Below the pieces are notes generated by a model, which did not search any database, was not told where the DNA came from, and was given only the letters and a program-made list of their open reading frames with translations. Positions 7,169 to 15,412 of a stretch of DNA of 51,556 nt are shown here, one piece after another. Made by a program: the position numbers and the translations under genes. Source of the DNA: Parvibaculum sp. Its GTDB lineage: Bacteria > Pseudomonadota > Alphaproteobacteria > Parvibaculales > Parvibaculaceae. The stretch lies in the NCBI GenBank assembly GCA_030682415.1, contig JAUXOE010000186.1, positions 1 through 51,556 of the forward strand. Direction: 5' to 3'. How positions within the stretch are numbered: position 1 is the stretch's first letter; each line of letters starts with the position of its first letter.

Positions 7169-7963
7169 ATGACCGAGGCTTCAATTTCCCGCAAGCTCGA
7201 CCGGCTTGGCCATGACGGCAGTGCCGGCGAACATCTCGCCTGCCTGATCGACGCGCCTGAAAGCCCGGCTGGTCCGGTCGGCCTCACCTGGCTTGGCGGT
7301 TTCAAGTCCGACATGACCGGCACCAAAGCGACGGCGCTCAGCAACTGGGCGCAAGGCGCAAGGCGGCATCTGCTGCGGTTCGACTATTACGCGCATGGCG
7401 CGTCGTCAGGGGACTTCCGCAAGGCAACTGTCGGCCGATGGCTCGACGATGCGCTCGCCGCCATCGACACGCTTGCCGCAGGTCCGCAAATTCTTATCGG
7501 CTCCAGCATGGGCGGCTGGATGGCGTTGCTCGCCGCGCTGGCACGGCCCGCGCGCATCAAGGGTCTGGTGCTGATCGCACCGGCGCCCGATTTCACGCAA
7601 GAGCTGATGTGGGCCGGATTCTCGGACGAGATAAAGGCCACGCTCGTGCGCGAGGGCGTTTACCGCGCCCCGTCCGACTACGAAGAAGCGCCCTACGAGA
7701 TCACGATGCGGCTGATCGAGGAGGGGCGAAACCACCTGTTGCTCGACAAGCCCATTGCGTTCGACAAGCCCGTGCGCATCCTGCAAGGCATGAAGGATCC
7801 CGATGTGCCATGGCAACATGCGATGCGGTTGGTCGACGCGCTGACAAGCACCGATGTGACGATCCAGTTGAGCAAGGAAGGTGATCACCGTCTGTCGGGG
7901 GCGGCCGACATCGCGCGCCTCCAGCAGACGATCGAGACGTTACTCACAGAGATCGAAAGCTAA
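7169..7963 (+). CDS. Alpha/beta hydrolase, ABHD10-like
   Basis: This 264-residue serine hydrolase has its nucleophile elbow at residues 111-117 (GSSMGGW, Ser113). The acid is probably the first Asp in GMKDPDVPW, and the catalytic His is in EGDHRLSG. The strand GPVGLTWLGGFKSDMTGTKA and the FDYYAHGASSGDF loop are typical of the group that includes mammalian ABHD10, which removes acyl groups from proteins and cleaves acyl glucuronides. It has no signal peptide, so it is cytoplasmic. The bacterial substrate is not known. The gene diverges from the GT4 gene and converges on the next gene with stop codons overlapping by 4 nt. Confidence 0.85.
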   Translation: MTEASISRKLDRLGHDGSAGEHLACLIDAPESPAGPVGLTWLGGFKSDMTGTKATALSNWAQGARRHLLRFDYYAHGASSGDFRKATVGRWLDDALAAIDTLAAGPQILIGSSMGGWMALLAALARPARIKGLVLIAPAPDFTQELMWAGFSDEIKATLVREGVYRAPSDYEEAPYEITMRLIEEGRNHLLLDKPIAFDKPVRILQGMKDPDVPWQHAMRLVDALTSTDVTIQLSKEGDHRLSGAADIARLQQTIETLLTEIES

Positions 7964-8358
7964 TCGATCTGCGGCAACATGCGGTCGGCCTTCCCGAAAT
8001 AGGCGCGCGCATATTTCAGCAATTCACCGTCACTTGGATGATCGACTGTCTCGACACCGACAACCCTGTCGGCCAGCGCCGCATGTTTCGTCTGCATGCG
8101 CTTCAGAAAGCCGAGCTTCGCGTTGGCCGGTCCGACGATCAGAATTTCGCCGATGCCATCGAGCTTTGCCGCCACTTCGTCGAAATAGCCCGTGTCTTCG
8201 GACTCGCGCCAGCTTGCGCGGCCGCCGAGCTTGCTGTGGCCGCGGCTCGCTGCATGCTTCAACTGAACGGCCGTCTTATGGGCGTCGTCGGCATTGAAAT
8301 CGAGAATGCGCGCCTCGTGATGGTCGATCCAGACGACGGCGTGGAAATGATGCGGCAT
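7960..8358 (-). CDS. eRF1 domain-3-like (translational machinery) protein
   Basis: The protein has 132 residues. It matches the bacterial group usually annotated translational machinery protein, a stand-alone fold resembling domain 3 of eRF1/Pelota. Visible features are HHFHAVVWIDHHEARILDFNADD at the start, the central GRASWRESEDTGYFDEVA, GEILIVGPANAKLGFLKRMQ, and VVGVETVDHPSDGELLKYA at the end. Its function is not established. An excellent GGAGGTTCC ribosome site precedes the ATG at 8358; a longer open frame to 8415 is ignored for that reason. It converges on the ABHD10-like gene. Confidence 0.75.
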   Translation of the reverse strand: MPHHFHAVVWIDHHEARILDFNADDAHKTAVQLKHAASRGHSKLGGRASWRESEDTGYFDEVAAKLDGIGEILIVGPANAKLGFLKRMQTKHAALADRVVGVETVDHPSDGELLKYARAYFGKADRMLPQID

Positions 8359-8426
8359 GGAACCTCCAGAGTTGGTTTCATTATAGCCATGCCGGCCGCA
8401 ACCGCCCTGCGGCACAATGGCTCTGC

Positions 8427-9302
8427 TCAGGGATGGTCCAGCAGCGCCTTCAGTCCTTCGCGATAAGTGGGATATTGCAGCGTCACGCCCAATTCCTCGC
8501 GGACCAGACGGTTCGAAACGCGTTTCGAGTCGGCATAAAAACTCCGCGCCATCGGCGTCATTTCCGCCTTGTCAAAGGGGATTTCCGGCGGCGGCTCGCA
8601 GCCGAGAAGCTTGGCTGCATAGGCCACCACCTCCTGCGGCGGGGCGGGTCCGTCGTCACAGACATTATAGGCAGCGCCCGGCCGGGGCTTTGCGATCGAG
8701 GCTTCGAGTATGGCTGCAATGTCGTCGACATGGATGCGCGAAAAGATCTGGCCTGGCTTGACGATGCGCCGTGCCGTGCCTTCGCGCAGGCTGCGCAGCT
8801 GGTTGCGGCCCGGCCCGTAGATCCCCGCAAGACGGAAAATGTGGAGCGGCGGCGCGCTGCGCAGGGCGAAGGCGCGCCATGCTTCTTCCGCTTCGAGGCG
8901 GCGCCGGCCGCGCGTGGTGCCGGGGGCGAGTGGCGTTCTCTCATCGACCCAGCCGCCACTCCGGTCGCCATAGACGCCGGTGGTCGAGAGATAACCCATC
9001 CATTCGAGCTGCGGCGCGATGCGGGCGATGTCGGCCTCATGCGCGGCGAGCACCGGATCGCCGGTCTCGCCCGGTGGCACCGAGAGCAGCAAATGCGTCG
9101 TGCCGGCCAACGCCGCCGCCGGATCGGCAAGCGGCGTCTCGCCGAAGATGAAAGCGTCGATGCCTTCGGCGCGCAGAACCGCTGCTTTTTCTTCGCTCCG
9201 GCAGGTGCCCGCGACGGCAAAGCCGCGCGCGGCCAGGCGGCGGCCGAGCGCCGCCGCGCTGAAGCCATAGCCGAAGCAGAAAAGACGCGGGTGCAAATTC
9301 AT
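8427..9302 (-). CDS. NAD-dependent epimerase/SDR family protein (YeeZ-like)
   Basis: This 291-residue extended short-chain dehydrogenase has an N-terminal nucleotide-binding segment FCFGYGFSAAALGRRLAARGF, LLLSVPPGETGDP, and WMGYLSTTGVYGDRSGGWVDE, where the usual YxxxK is not conserved in its standard place. These match the YeeZ-like proteins found in many proteobacteria. RIHVDDIAAILEASI and AYNVCDDGPAPPQEVV form the C-terminal substrate region. The reaction is unknown. The frame extends upstream to 9929 opposite the TPR gene and is ignored. Three ATG codons (9317, 9308, 9302) are possible; the last has an AGGA box 5 nt upstream and is used here, but the choice is weak. Confidence 0.82.
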   Translation of the reverse strand: MNLHPRLFCFGYGFSAAALGRRLAARGFAVAGTCRSEEKAAVLRAEGIDAFIFGETPLADPAAALAGTTHLLLSVPPGETGDPVLAAHEADIARIAPQLEWMGYLSTTGVYGDRSGGWVDERTPLAPGTTRGRRRLEAEEAWRAFALRSAPPLHIFRLAGIYGPGRNQLRSLREGTARRIVKPGQIFSRIHVDDIAAILEASIAKPRPGAAYNVCDDGPAPPQEVVAYAAKLLGCEPPPEIPFDKAEMTPMARSFYADSKRVSNRLVREELGVTLQYPTYREGLKALLDHP

Positions 9303-9361
9303 CGGCATCCTGTCCATGGTTTCACTTGCCAGATTGTACAGCCTGAACGAGGCTGGCGCGC

Positions 9362-10105
9362 ATGAAAGCCATACCGATCCCCATCTTCCTTTTGGCGCTT
9401 GCCGTCGCCGCTCCGGCGGCCTGGGCCGAGCCGAGCTATGAGGCCTGCGCCGATCTTGCCGAAACCGACTCCGAGGCAGCGCTGAATATGGCGCAAACCC
9501 TGAAGCTTCGGCGCGGCGAGGCGGAGGCCGGGGGCATGCATTGCGAGGCGCTGGCGCTGACAGCGCAAGGCCGGCCGGCTGATGCCGCAGCGGTCTTCTA
9601 CCAGCTGGCCGAGCGCATGCTTCAGGCCGACGACGAATTACGGGCGCCGATCTATGCGCAGGCGGGCGATGCCTGGGCGCTGGCCGGCAATGTGGCGCAG
9701 GCGCGCCGGGCCTATGACCAGGCCATTGCGCGGATGCCCGAGGCCGCCGACTACCGGCTCGGACGGGCGCGGATGCAGGCGCTTGGCGAAAACTGGGAGG
9801 GCGCGCGCGATGACGCGGCCGAGGCGCTGGCGCTCGATCCATGGCTGATCGAGGCGCTGATGCTGCGTGCGGCGGCCAATCGCACGCTCGGCTATCCACA
9901 GGCCGCCCTTGTCGACGCCAACAAGGCAATCGAGCTCAGGCCGCATAATCTCGAAGCGCTGGTCGAGCGGGGACGCGTGCATATGGCATTGGGTGATCGC
10001 AAATCGGCATGGGCCGACTGGCAAAGCGTCCTCGACTATGCGGCCGCGACCGGGCGCGCCGACGATCCCGCAGCGGCGGCCGCGCGGCAATATCTCAGCC
10101 GCTGA
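9362..10105 (+). CDS. Periplasmic tetratricopeptide-repeat protein
   Basis: The protein has 247 residues with a clear Sec signal peptide (residues 1-22, [22 protein letters not shown] before EPSYEACA), so it should be periplasmic. Residues from about 35 to 235 are TPR-type helical pairs: [61 protein letters not shown] and [18 protein letters not shown] are successive repeats with the small-residue spacing of TPRs. Such proteins act as protein-protein scaffolds; the partner is not evident. Two Cys residues in the N-terminal region (YEACAD and MHCEA) could form a disulfide. It converges on queG, overlapping its end by 11 nt. Confidence 0.85.
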   Translation: MKAIPIPIFLLALAVAAPAAWAEPSYEACADLAETDSEAALNMAQTLKLRRGEAEAGGMHCEALALTAQGRPADAAAVFYQLAERMLQADDELRAPIYAQAGDAWALAGNVAQARRAYDQAIARMPEAADYRLGRARMQALGENWEGARDDAAEALALDPWLIEALMLRAAANRTLGYPQAALVDANKAIELRPHNLEALVERGRVHMALGDRKSAWADWQSVLDYAAATGRADDPAAAAARQYLSR

Positions 10106-11246
10106 CGCGCCGCCATTCGGCGCGCACATCTTCATCCATTTCCGCGCCGAGCGCTGCCGTGGCGCGCTGGCGCAACTCATCCCCCTGTCCGAGTTCGGCG
10201 AGCGCCCAGACCGCCATGGCGCGCACCAGCGCCGAAGCGTCACCGAGCAAGGGGCGCACGGTGTCGGCAAGGCCGGGCATCCCCGTATTGCCGATTGCGA
10301 TCAGCACATTGCGGACAAAGCGGTCGCGCCCGATGCGCTTGACCGGCGAGCCTGAAAAGCGCGCGCGAAAGCCCGCATCGTCGAGGGTGGCCAGTTCGGC
10401 CAGCAGCGGCGCCCGCAGATCGTCGCGCGCCACAAAGGCCGCCTCGCGCGCGGCCTGGGCAAATTTGTTCCACGGGCAGACGGCCAGACAATCGTCGCAG
10501 CCGTAAATGCGATTGCCCATGGCTTTGCGAAACTCGAGGGCAATATGCCCCTTGTGTTCGATGGTCAGATAGGAAATGCAGCGCCGCGCATCGAGTTCGT
10601 AGGGGGCGGGGAAAGCCGATGTCGGACAGATGTCGAGGCAGCGCCGGCAGTCGCCGCAGCGATCGTCATGGCGCGCATCGGGCGTCAAATCGAGTGTGGT
10701 GAAAATCGACCCGAGAAAGAACCACGATCCGAGTCGGCGCGAGACCAGATTGGTGTGCTTGCCCTGCCAGCCGAGACCGGCGGCCTCCGCCAGCGGCTTT
10801 TCCATCACCGGCGCCGTGTCGACAAAGACCTTCACCTCCGCCCCGCTTGTCTCTGCCAGCCAGCGCGCCACCTGCTTCAGGCGTTTCTTGACCAGATCGT
10901 GATAGTCGCGGTTGCGCGCATAGACCGAAATCGCCGCGCGATCGCGATGTGCCAGAATATCGAGCGGGTTGTCGTCGGGTCCGTAACTCATCGCCAGCAT
11001 CACGATGCTGCGCGCTTCGGGCCAGAGCGTTGCCGGCGATGCGCGGCGCATCGCCGTCTCTTCCATCCAGCCCATATCGCCGTGCCGGCCTTCGCCCAGC
11101 CACGCCTCGAGGCGGGCAGGCAGATCGGTCCGCGCATCGGCCCGCGCGATCCCCGCATCGTCGAAGCCCGCCTCTCTTGCGCGCCGGAAAAGTTCGGCGC
11201 GCAATTTGTCGAGATCCGTCGCTGCGTCAGAAGTCGAGATTGGCAT
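10095..11246 (-). CDS. queG: Epoxyqueuosine reductase
   Basis: QueG catalyses the last step of queuosine synthesis, reducing epoxyqueuosine at position 34 of tRNAs with GUN anticodons, using cobalamin and two 4Fe-4S clusters. This 383-residue protein has the cluster ligands [16 protein letters not shown] and [14 protein letters not shown], and the cobalamin-domain segments [13 protein letters not shown] and [29 protein letters not shown]. The C-terminal 100 residues form HEAT-like helices, as in longer QueG proteins. The start at [16 protein letters not shown] lies inside the last codons of fzlA (20-nt overlap), so translation is probably coupled. The longer upstream frame is a shadow of fzlA. 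Confidence 0.95.
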   Translation of the reverse strand: MPISTSDAATDLDKLRAELFRRAREAGFDDAGIARADARTDLPARLEAWLGEGRHGDMGWMEETAMRRASPATLWPEARSIVMLAMSYGPDDNPLDILAHRDRAAISVYARNRDYHDLVKKRLKQVARWLAETSGAEVKVFVDTAPVMEKPLAEAAGLGWQGKHTNLVSRRLGSWFFLGSIFTTLDLTPDARHDDRCGDCRRCLDICPTSAFPAPYELDARRCISYLTIEHKGHIALEFRKAMGNRIYGCDDCLAVCPWNKFAQAAREAAFVARDDLRAPLLAELATLDDAGFRARFSGSPVKRIGRDRFVRNVLIAIGNTGMPGLADTVRPLLGDASALVRAMAVWALAELGQGDELRQRATAALGAEMDEDVRAEWRRVSG

Positions 11247-11907
11247 AGAGTTTCGGTGGCGGCATGCCGGGAATGTGGTCGGCGAGGATCTGCCGGAAGC
11301 CGGGCCGCGACTTGATGCGGACATACCAGTCCTTTGCCGCCTGGTACTGGCTCCACGGGACATCGCCGACATAGTCGAGACAGGAAAGATGCGCGGCGGC
11401 GGTCAGATCGGCCAGCGTCATATCCTCACCCGCGAGCCAACTGCGCGTTTCCATCAGGTAGCAGATGTAGTCGAGGTGATAGCGCAGATTGTGGAGGGCC
11501 GCCCGGACCACCGGCATTTCCGGCGCGCCGCCGCCTTCGGCCGCGCTCAGAAAACGGCGCGTCACTTTCTCGAAAATCAGGCCGTCGCTTACCTCGGTGG
11601 CGAATTTGCGGTCGAACCAGTCGACAAGGCGGCGTATCTCGGCGCGCGCGTCCGGGCTTCCCGGCATCAACGGAATTTCGGGCGCGGTCTCTTCGAGAAA
11701 TTCGGCGATCGCCGTCGCACCGCAAATCGGCGCGCCCTCCGTCTCGATCAGCACCGGTACCTCGCCGGCGGGGTTGAGCGCCAGAAATTCGTGACGGCGC
11801 TCCCAGTCGCGTTCCTCGACCAGTTCGAAGGGCAGGCCCTTTTCGGCCAGCACAAGACGCACCTTGCGGCAGGCCGGCGAAATCGGAAGATGGTAAAGCT
11901 GGCGCAT
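11227..11907 (-). CDS. fzlA: GST-fold protein resembling the cell-division factor FzlA
   Basis: This 226-residue protein has a thioredoxin-like N-terminal domain ([30 protein letters not shown], then [13 protein letters not shown]) and a helical GST C-terminal domain ([25 protein letters not shown]). Alphaproteobacterial FzlA is a GST-fold protein without known GSH chemistry that binds FtsZ and is needed for constriction in Caulobacter. The assignment here rests on the N-terminus, a long C-terminal helix and the tail [26 protein letters not shown], which from memory matches the conserved FzlA C-terminus. It is not proven; an ordinary GST is the alternative. It overlaps queG by 20 nt. Confidence 0.7.
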   Translation of the reverse strand: MRQLYHLPISPACRKVRLVLAEKGLPFELVEERDWERRHEFLALNPAGEVPVLIETEGAPICGATAIAEFLEETAPEIPLMPGSPDARAEIRRLVDWFDRKFATEVSDGLIFEKVTRRFLSAAEGGGAPEMPVVRAALHNLRYHLDYICYLMETRSWLAGEDMTLADLTAAAHLSCLDYVGDVPWSQYQAAKDWYVRIKSRPGFRQILADHIPGMPPPKLYANLDF

Positions 11908-11924
11908 CGGCTCTTTTTCTTGCG

Positions 11925-12929
11925 TCAGTTGGCGCTGGCGCGTTCGAACTGCCCGGTGCGGCGGAAACGGTAAAGATAAGTCGGCAGCACCGACGCAAGC
12001 GCGCTCGGCGCGATGCCGAGGCCTTCGAGCGTGCGGCGTTCGGCCTGCGCGGCATCGCTTACCACGTTGTCGACAGCAAGCAGACGCACCTGGTCGACGG
12101 TCAGCAACGGGCGCGGCAGCAATTGCAGGAAGGCCGCATTCAGGCGGGCCAGGGCGAAGGGGACCGGCAGCAACAGACGGTTGCGTCCGATCTCATTGAG
12201 AAGGCGTTCCATCAGTTCACGGAAGGTCAGCACTTCGGGGCCGCCGAGCTCGTAGGTGCGGCCGGACGCGTCGGCGCGGGTCAGCACGGCCACGATCGCC
12301 GCGGCGACGTCTTTCACATAGACCGGCTGGAACCGCGTATGACCGCCGCCGATCAGCGGCAGCACCGGCGACAGGCGGGCGATGGCGGCGAAGCGATTGA
12401 AAAAATCATCCTCCGGTCCGAAGACGATCGAGGGGCGCAGAACGATGGCGCCCGGCAGCACGGCGCGCACGCCCGTCTCGGCCTCTGCCTTGGAACGGGC
12501 ATAGACCGACGGACTTTCGGGATCGGCGCCGATCGCCGACACCTGAACGAAAGTGGAAATACCCGCCGCCGCCGCGGCGCGCGCCACACGCGCGGCGCCG
12601 TCTGCCTGCACGGCGGAAAATTTCTGCTTTCCGCTTTCGTAAAGAATGCCGACCAGATTGATCACGGCATCGGCGCCGGCGACCGCGGCCGCCACCGAGG
12701 CGTCGTCGCGGATATTGGCCTGCACCGGCTCGACCTGACCGACCGCGCCCATCGGGCGCAGAAACTGTGCTTGGTTCGGGCGGCGCACCGCCACGCGCAC
12801 GCGGTAACCTTGTCGCGCCAGGGCCTGCACTGTGTGACGGCCGACAAAGCCCGAACCGCCAAAGACCGTGATGGTGGCACCTGAACGCAGCATTGCCCCG
12901 CTATTCGTGCCCGCGTCGTCTAAGCTCAT
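11925..12929 (-). CDS. Complex I NDUFA9-type NAD(P)-binding protein
   Basis: This 334-residue atypical SDR has the nucleotide-binding motif TVFGGSGFVGRHTVQALARQGYRVRV near the N-terminus. AVINLVGILYESGKQKFSAVQADGA, FVQVSAIGADPESPSVYARSKAEAE, ILRPSIVFGPEDDFFNRFA and FQPVYVKDVAAAIV follow. This pattern is that of the proteobacterial relatives of NDUFA9, the accessory subunit of mitochondrial complex I that binds NADPH. In bacteria the role is unknown, possibly in quinone or respiratory assembly. An AGAGG box precedes the ATG at 12929; an ATG 4 codons earlier (12941) is possible. It lies upstream of fzlA and queG on the same strand with a 17-nt gap, so the three may form one operon. Confidence 0.87.
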   Translation of the reverse strand: MSLDDAGTNSGAMLRSGATITVFGGSGFVGRHTVQALARQGYRVRVAVRRPNQAQFLRPMGAVGQVEPVQANIRDDASVAAAVAGADAVINLVGILYESGKQKFSAVQADGAARVARAAAAAGISTFVQVSAIGADPESPSVYARSKAEAETGVRAVLPGAIVLRPSIVFGPEDDFFNRFAAIARLSPVLPLIGGGHTRFQPVYVKDVAAAIVAVLTRADASGRTYELGGPEVLTFRELMERLLNEIGRNRLLLPVPFALARLNAAFLQLLPRPLLTVDQVRLLAVDNVVSDAAQAERRTLEGLGIAPSALASVLPTYLYRFRRTGQFERASAN

Positions 12930-13011
12930 TTTGCCTCTCATCTCATCTGCCGGTCGTCCGGTGGCTGCTCCGTGAGCCGTATTGCCGAAAACCCGCCCGC
13001 CAAGCGCTTCC

Positions 13012-13039
13012 TAGATAACCCATCGGCGGCGCGCGGCAA
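13012..13039 (-). promoter_or_regulatory. Candidate promoter of the NDUFA9-fzlA-queG operon
   Basis: On the minus strand TTGCCG (13034-13039) is followed after 16 bp by TATCTA (13012-13017), about 80 nt before the first gene. Both boxes are reasonable sigma-70 matches in a GC-rich background. Confidence 0.45.
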
Positions 13040-13095
13040 AGGGCTGGACGGGCGCCAGGCGGGTGGATGGCCGGCCGGGCGCCAAGCCTCCTCCA

Positions 13096-13122
13096 TTGAC
13101 ATTGTCAGAGCCCCTATTTAAG
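13096..13122 (+). promoter_or_regulatory. Candidate tRNA-Leu promoter
   Basis: A perfect TTGACA (13096-13101) is followed after a rather short 13-15 bp by TATTTAAG (13115-13122), just before the tRNA gene. The -10 register is uncertain. Confidence 0.35.
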
Positions 13123-13134
13123 CAACGCACAAGT

Positions 13135-13221
13135 GCCCAGGTGGCGGAATTGGTAGACGCACCAGCTTCAGGTGCTGGCGCTCGCAAGGGCGTGGAAGTT
13201 CGAGTCTTCTCCTGGGCACCA
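13135..13221 (+). tRNA. tRNA-Leu (anticodon CAG)
   Basis: The 87-nt gene folds as a type II tRNA. The acceptor stem GCCCAGG (13135-13141) pairs with CCTGGGC (13211-13217), followed by discriminator A and an encoded CCA. The D-loop contains GGTAGACGC. The anticodon arm CCAGC-TTCAGGT-GCTGG gives anticodon CAG, which reads CUG, the dominant Leu codon in this GC-rich genome. A long variable arm with a GCTCGCAAGGGC core and a T-arm with GTTCGAGTC complete it. The RNase D gene starts 79 nt downstream and may share the transcript. Confidence 0.97.
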
Positions 13222-13300
13222 TTCCTTTCTGGCGGCGACGGCCAAAATCCCTCACGGGAGGGCCCGCTGCCCGCCCTTCGGGGCCAAGCGGAGCCAGCAA

Positions 13301-13912
13301 ATGGCGGTCACGCTGCACAAGGGCGATCTGCCGGACGGGCTTTCCTTCGGCGCCAGCGTCGCCGTCGACACCGAAACGATGGGCCTGAACCCTGAGCGCG
13401 ACCCGCTTTGTCTGGTGCAGCTTTCGGCCGGCGACGGCAATGCCCATATCGTCCAGCTCGACCGGGCGACCTACCGCGCGCCCAATCTGCGCGCGCTGAT
13501 GGACGATCAGTCGGTCTTGAAGATTTTCCATTTCGCGCGTTTCGACATTGCGACGATCCAGCGTCATCTCGGTGTCGTTACGTCACCTGTCTATTGCACC
13601 AAAGTCGCTTCGAAGCTGGTGCGCACCTATACCGACCGCCACGGGCTGAAGGATCTGGCCCGCGAACTGGTCAATATCGACATGTCGAAGCAGCAGCAGA
13701 GCTCCGACTGGGGCGCCGGGAAGCTCAGCGAGGCGCAGCTTGCCTATGCCGCCTCCGATGTCCTCCACCTGCACCAGATCAAGTCGATCCTCGACGGGAT
13801 GCTGGCCCGCGAAGGACGGACCGAGCTTGCCAAGGCCTGTTTCGCCTTCCTGCCGGTGCGCGCCGCGCTCGATCTGGCTGGCTGGCCCGAGGAAGACATA
13901 TTCGCGCATTGA
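13301..13912 (+). CDS. rnd: Ribonuclease D, short single-domain form
   Basis: This 203-residue DEDDy-type 3'-5' exoribonuclease has all four acidic positions: VAVDTETMGL (Asp and Glu), FHFARFDIA (Asp) and AYAASDVLHL (Tyr and Asp). E. coli RNase D has about 375 residues with two HRDC domains, which are absent here; the short form is usual in Alphaproteobacteria. The enzyme trims 3' ends of tRNA precursors and other small RNAs, which suits its place just after tRNA-Leu. The open frame continues upstream into the tRNA gene, but MAVTLHKGDLPDG at 13301 is the proper start. Confidence 0.92.
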   Translation: MAVTLHKGDLPDGLSFGASVAVDTETMGLNPERDPLCLVQLSAGDGNAHIVQLDRATYRAPNLRALMDDQSVLKIFHFARFDIATIQRHLGVVTSPVYCTKVASKLVRTYTDRHGLKDLARELVNIDMSKQQQSSDWGAGKLSEAQLAYAASDVLHLHQIKSILDGMLAREGRTELAKACFAFLPVRAALDLAGWPEEDIFAH

Positions 13913-14024
13913 CGACGTTCGCGGCACGAGCCGGGATGCCCCGCTTCGTTGACGCTGTGCAAGGCATGCGCGCATACTCGCCGCCGGCAGGGCTTCGGGC
14001 TCGGACGATGTGGAGCGGATTTGA

Positions 14025-14741
14025 ATGAGCCAGGGGTCCGGCGAGACCGAGGCCGGGGAACGGCGGGAACGCGGACGGCCGGCACGTCCGGTCACGGCAC
14101 ATGCGGCGCCCCCCGCCAGGCGCGCAGCGCAGGGCCGTTACAGCTATTTCGTGTTGCTGATGAAGGTCGTGCTGCCGCTCGGTGCTGCGGCCCTTCTGGC
14201 GGTCGTCATTTACTATTCCGGTGTCTTTGACGGCGGCGACCGGCTGGACGTGACTTTCCGTGAAATCGAGACACGGCCCGACGACTTGCGGATGGTCAGC
14301 CCCCGCATCGCCGGCGTGACAGGCGACGGACGGCCCTATGTCGTCAGCGCCGACAATGCGACGCAGGATGTCAACCGGCCGAACTTCGTGGTGCTGGAAA
14401 ACATCAATGCCGAGATGAAGCTCGACGAACAGCCGGGCGCGGACGCTGAGTGGATTACGCTGACAGCGGCAGGCGGGCTTCTCGATTCCGAAAACCAGAC
14501 GCTTGAGCTGACACAGACAATCGACATCGCCACGGCCCAGGGTTACGCCTTCAGGGGCAGCCATGCCGTGGTCGATTTTTCTGCCGGCACGATAACCAGC
14601 GACAGCGAAGTGTCGGGCGAAGGGCCGCTTGGTACCTTGCGTGCCGACCGCATGACAGCCGATCATACGGGACGGGTCATGCGCTTCGAGGGCCAGGTGA
14701 AATTGCTGATCCATCCCGATCGGCCGAGCGAGGGGGACTGA
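14025..14741 (+). CDS. lptC: LPS export protein LptC
   Basis: LptC links the inner-membrane LptB2FG ATPase to the periplasmic LptA bridge. This 238-residue protein has a cytoplasmic N-terminal extension of about 44 residues, one membrane helix (about 46-66, YFVLLMKVVLPLGAAALLAV) and a periplasmic beta-jellyroll with LRMVSPRIAGVTGDGRPYVVSADNA and WITLTAAGGLLDSENQTLELTQ. The N-terminal region, rich in Arg, Glu, Gly and Pro, is longer than in E. coli LptC (191 residues). It begins the lptC-lptA-lptB-rpoN series and ends 4 nt before lptA, so they are surely co-expressed. Confidence 0.92.
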   Translation: MSQGSGETEAGERRERGRPARPVTAHAAPPARRAAQGRYSYFVLLMKVVLPLGAAALLAVVIYYSGVFDGGDRLDVTFREIETRPDDLRMVSPRIAGVTGDGRPYVVSADNATQDVNRPNFVVLENINAEMKLDEQPGADAEWITLTAAGGLLDSENQTLELTQTIDIATAQGYAFRGSHAVVDFSAGTITSDSEVSGEGPLGTLRADRMTADHTGRVMRFEGQVKLLIHPDRPSEGD

Positions 14742-14745
14742 CATA

Positions 14746-15312
14746 ATGGCGAAGACGGGGGGGATGACGGGCGCATGGCGCCGGCGGGCAGGGCTGGCCG
14801 GATTTGCGCTGCTTCTTGGTGTCGGGCTGGGCGGCGGCAGCGCTGCGGCCCAATCGGGCATCGTCGGTGGCGGCTTTTCCAACGACCCGAAACAGCCGAT
14901 CGCGGTCGAAGCCGATGCGCTGGAAATCGAGGACGCCAAGCAAAGCGCCACCTTCACCGGCAATGTGCTGGTGACGCAGGGCGCGGTCAGGATGCGCGCC
15001 GACCGGCTGACCGTTTTCTATACATCGCGGCAAAGCGGCGACAGTTCCGGCATCGACCGGATCAGAGCGACCGGCAATGTTCATCTCGCAGCGCCGGACG
15101 ACCAGTCGGCCAGCGGCGATTGGGCCGACTACAAGGTCGAAGGCCGGCAGATCGAGATGGGCGACAGCGTCGTTCTGCGCCAGGGCGAGAACGTCATCCG
15201 GGGCTCGAAGCTGCAGGTTGATCTTAACAGCGGACGGGCGCGGGTGGTCGGCGGCGCGCCGGCCGAAGGTGGCGGAACAGGCCGGGTTCGCGGCCTTTTT
15301 CACCCCGACTGA
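14746..15312 (+). CDS. lptA: LPS transport periplasmic protein LptA
   Basis: LptA polymerises into the periplasmic bridge that carries LPS to LptD. The protein has 188 residues with a signal peptide of roughly 35 residues ending near GGGSAAAQ. The OstA-type jellyroll follows: QPIAVEADALEIEDAKQSATFTGNVLVTQGAVRMRADRLTV, GIDRIRATGNVHLAAPDDQSASGDWADY and the last strand pair VVLRQGENVIRGSKLQVDLNSGRARVVGG. A GTGRVRGLFHPD tail is typical of alphaproteobacterial members. It starts 4 nt after lptC; lptB follows after a 100-nt gap that holds a candidate promoter. Confidence 0.93.
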   Translation: MAKTGGMTGAWRRRAGLAGFALLLGVGLGGGSAAAQSGIVGGGFSNDPKQPIAVEADALEIEDAKQSATFTGNVLVTQGAVRMRADRLTVFYTSRQSGDSSGIDRIRATGNVHLAAPDDQSASGDWADYKVEGRQIEMGDSVVLRQGENVIRGSKLQVDLNSGRARVVGGAPAEGGGTGRVRGLFHPD

Positions 15313-15334
15313 AACTGTTTCCGGTCCGAAAAGG

Positions 15335-15362
15335 CTTGGTTAATCGCTTCACTTCATACAAT
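15335..15362 (+). promoter_or_regulatory. Candidate internal promoter upstream of lptB-rpoN
   Basis: CTTGGT (15335-15340), 16 bp, then TACAAT (15357-15362), in the 100-nt gap between lptA and lptB. It would let lptB and rpoN be expressed apart from lptCA. Confidence 0.4.
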
Positions 15363-15412
15363 TTTAATGCCAAGTACCGTTTGATGGCATGGATTGATGA
15401 AGTGGGGACCCT

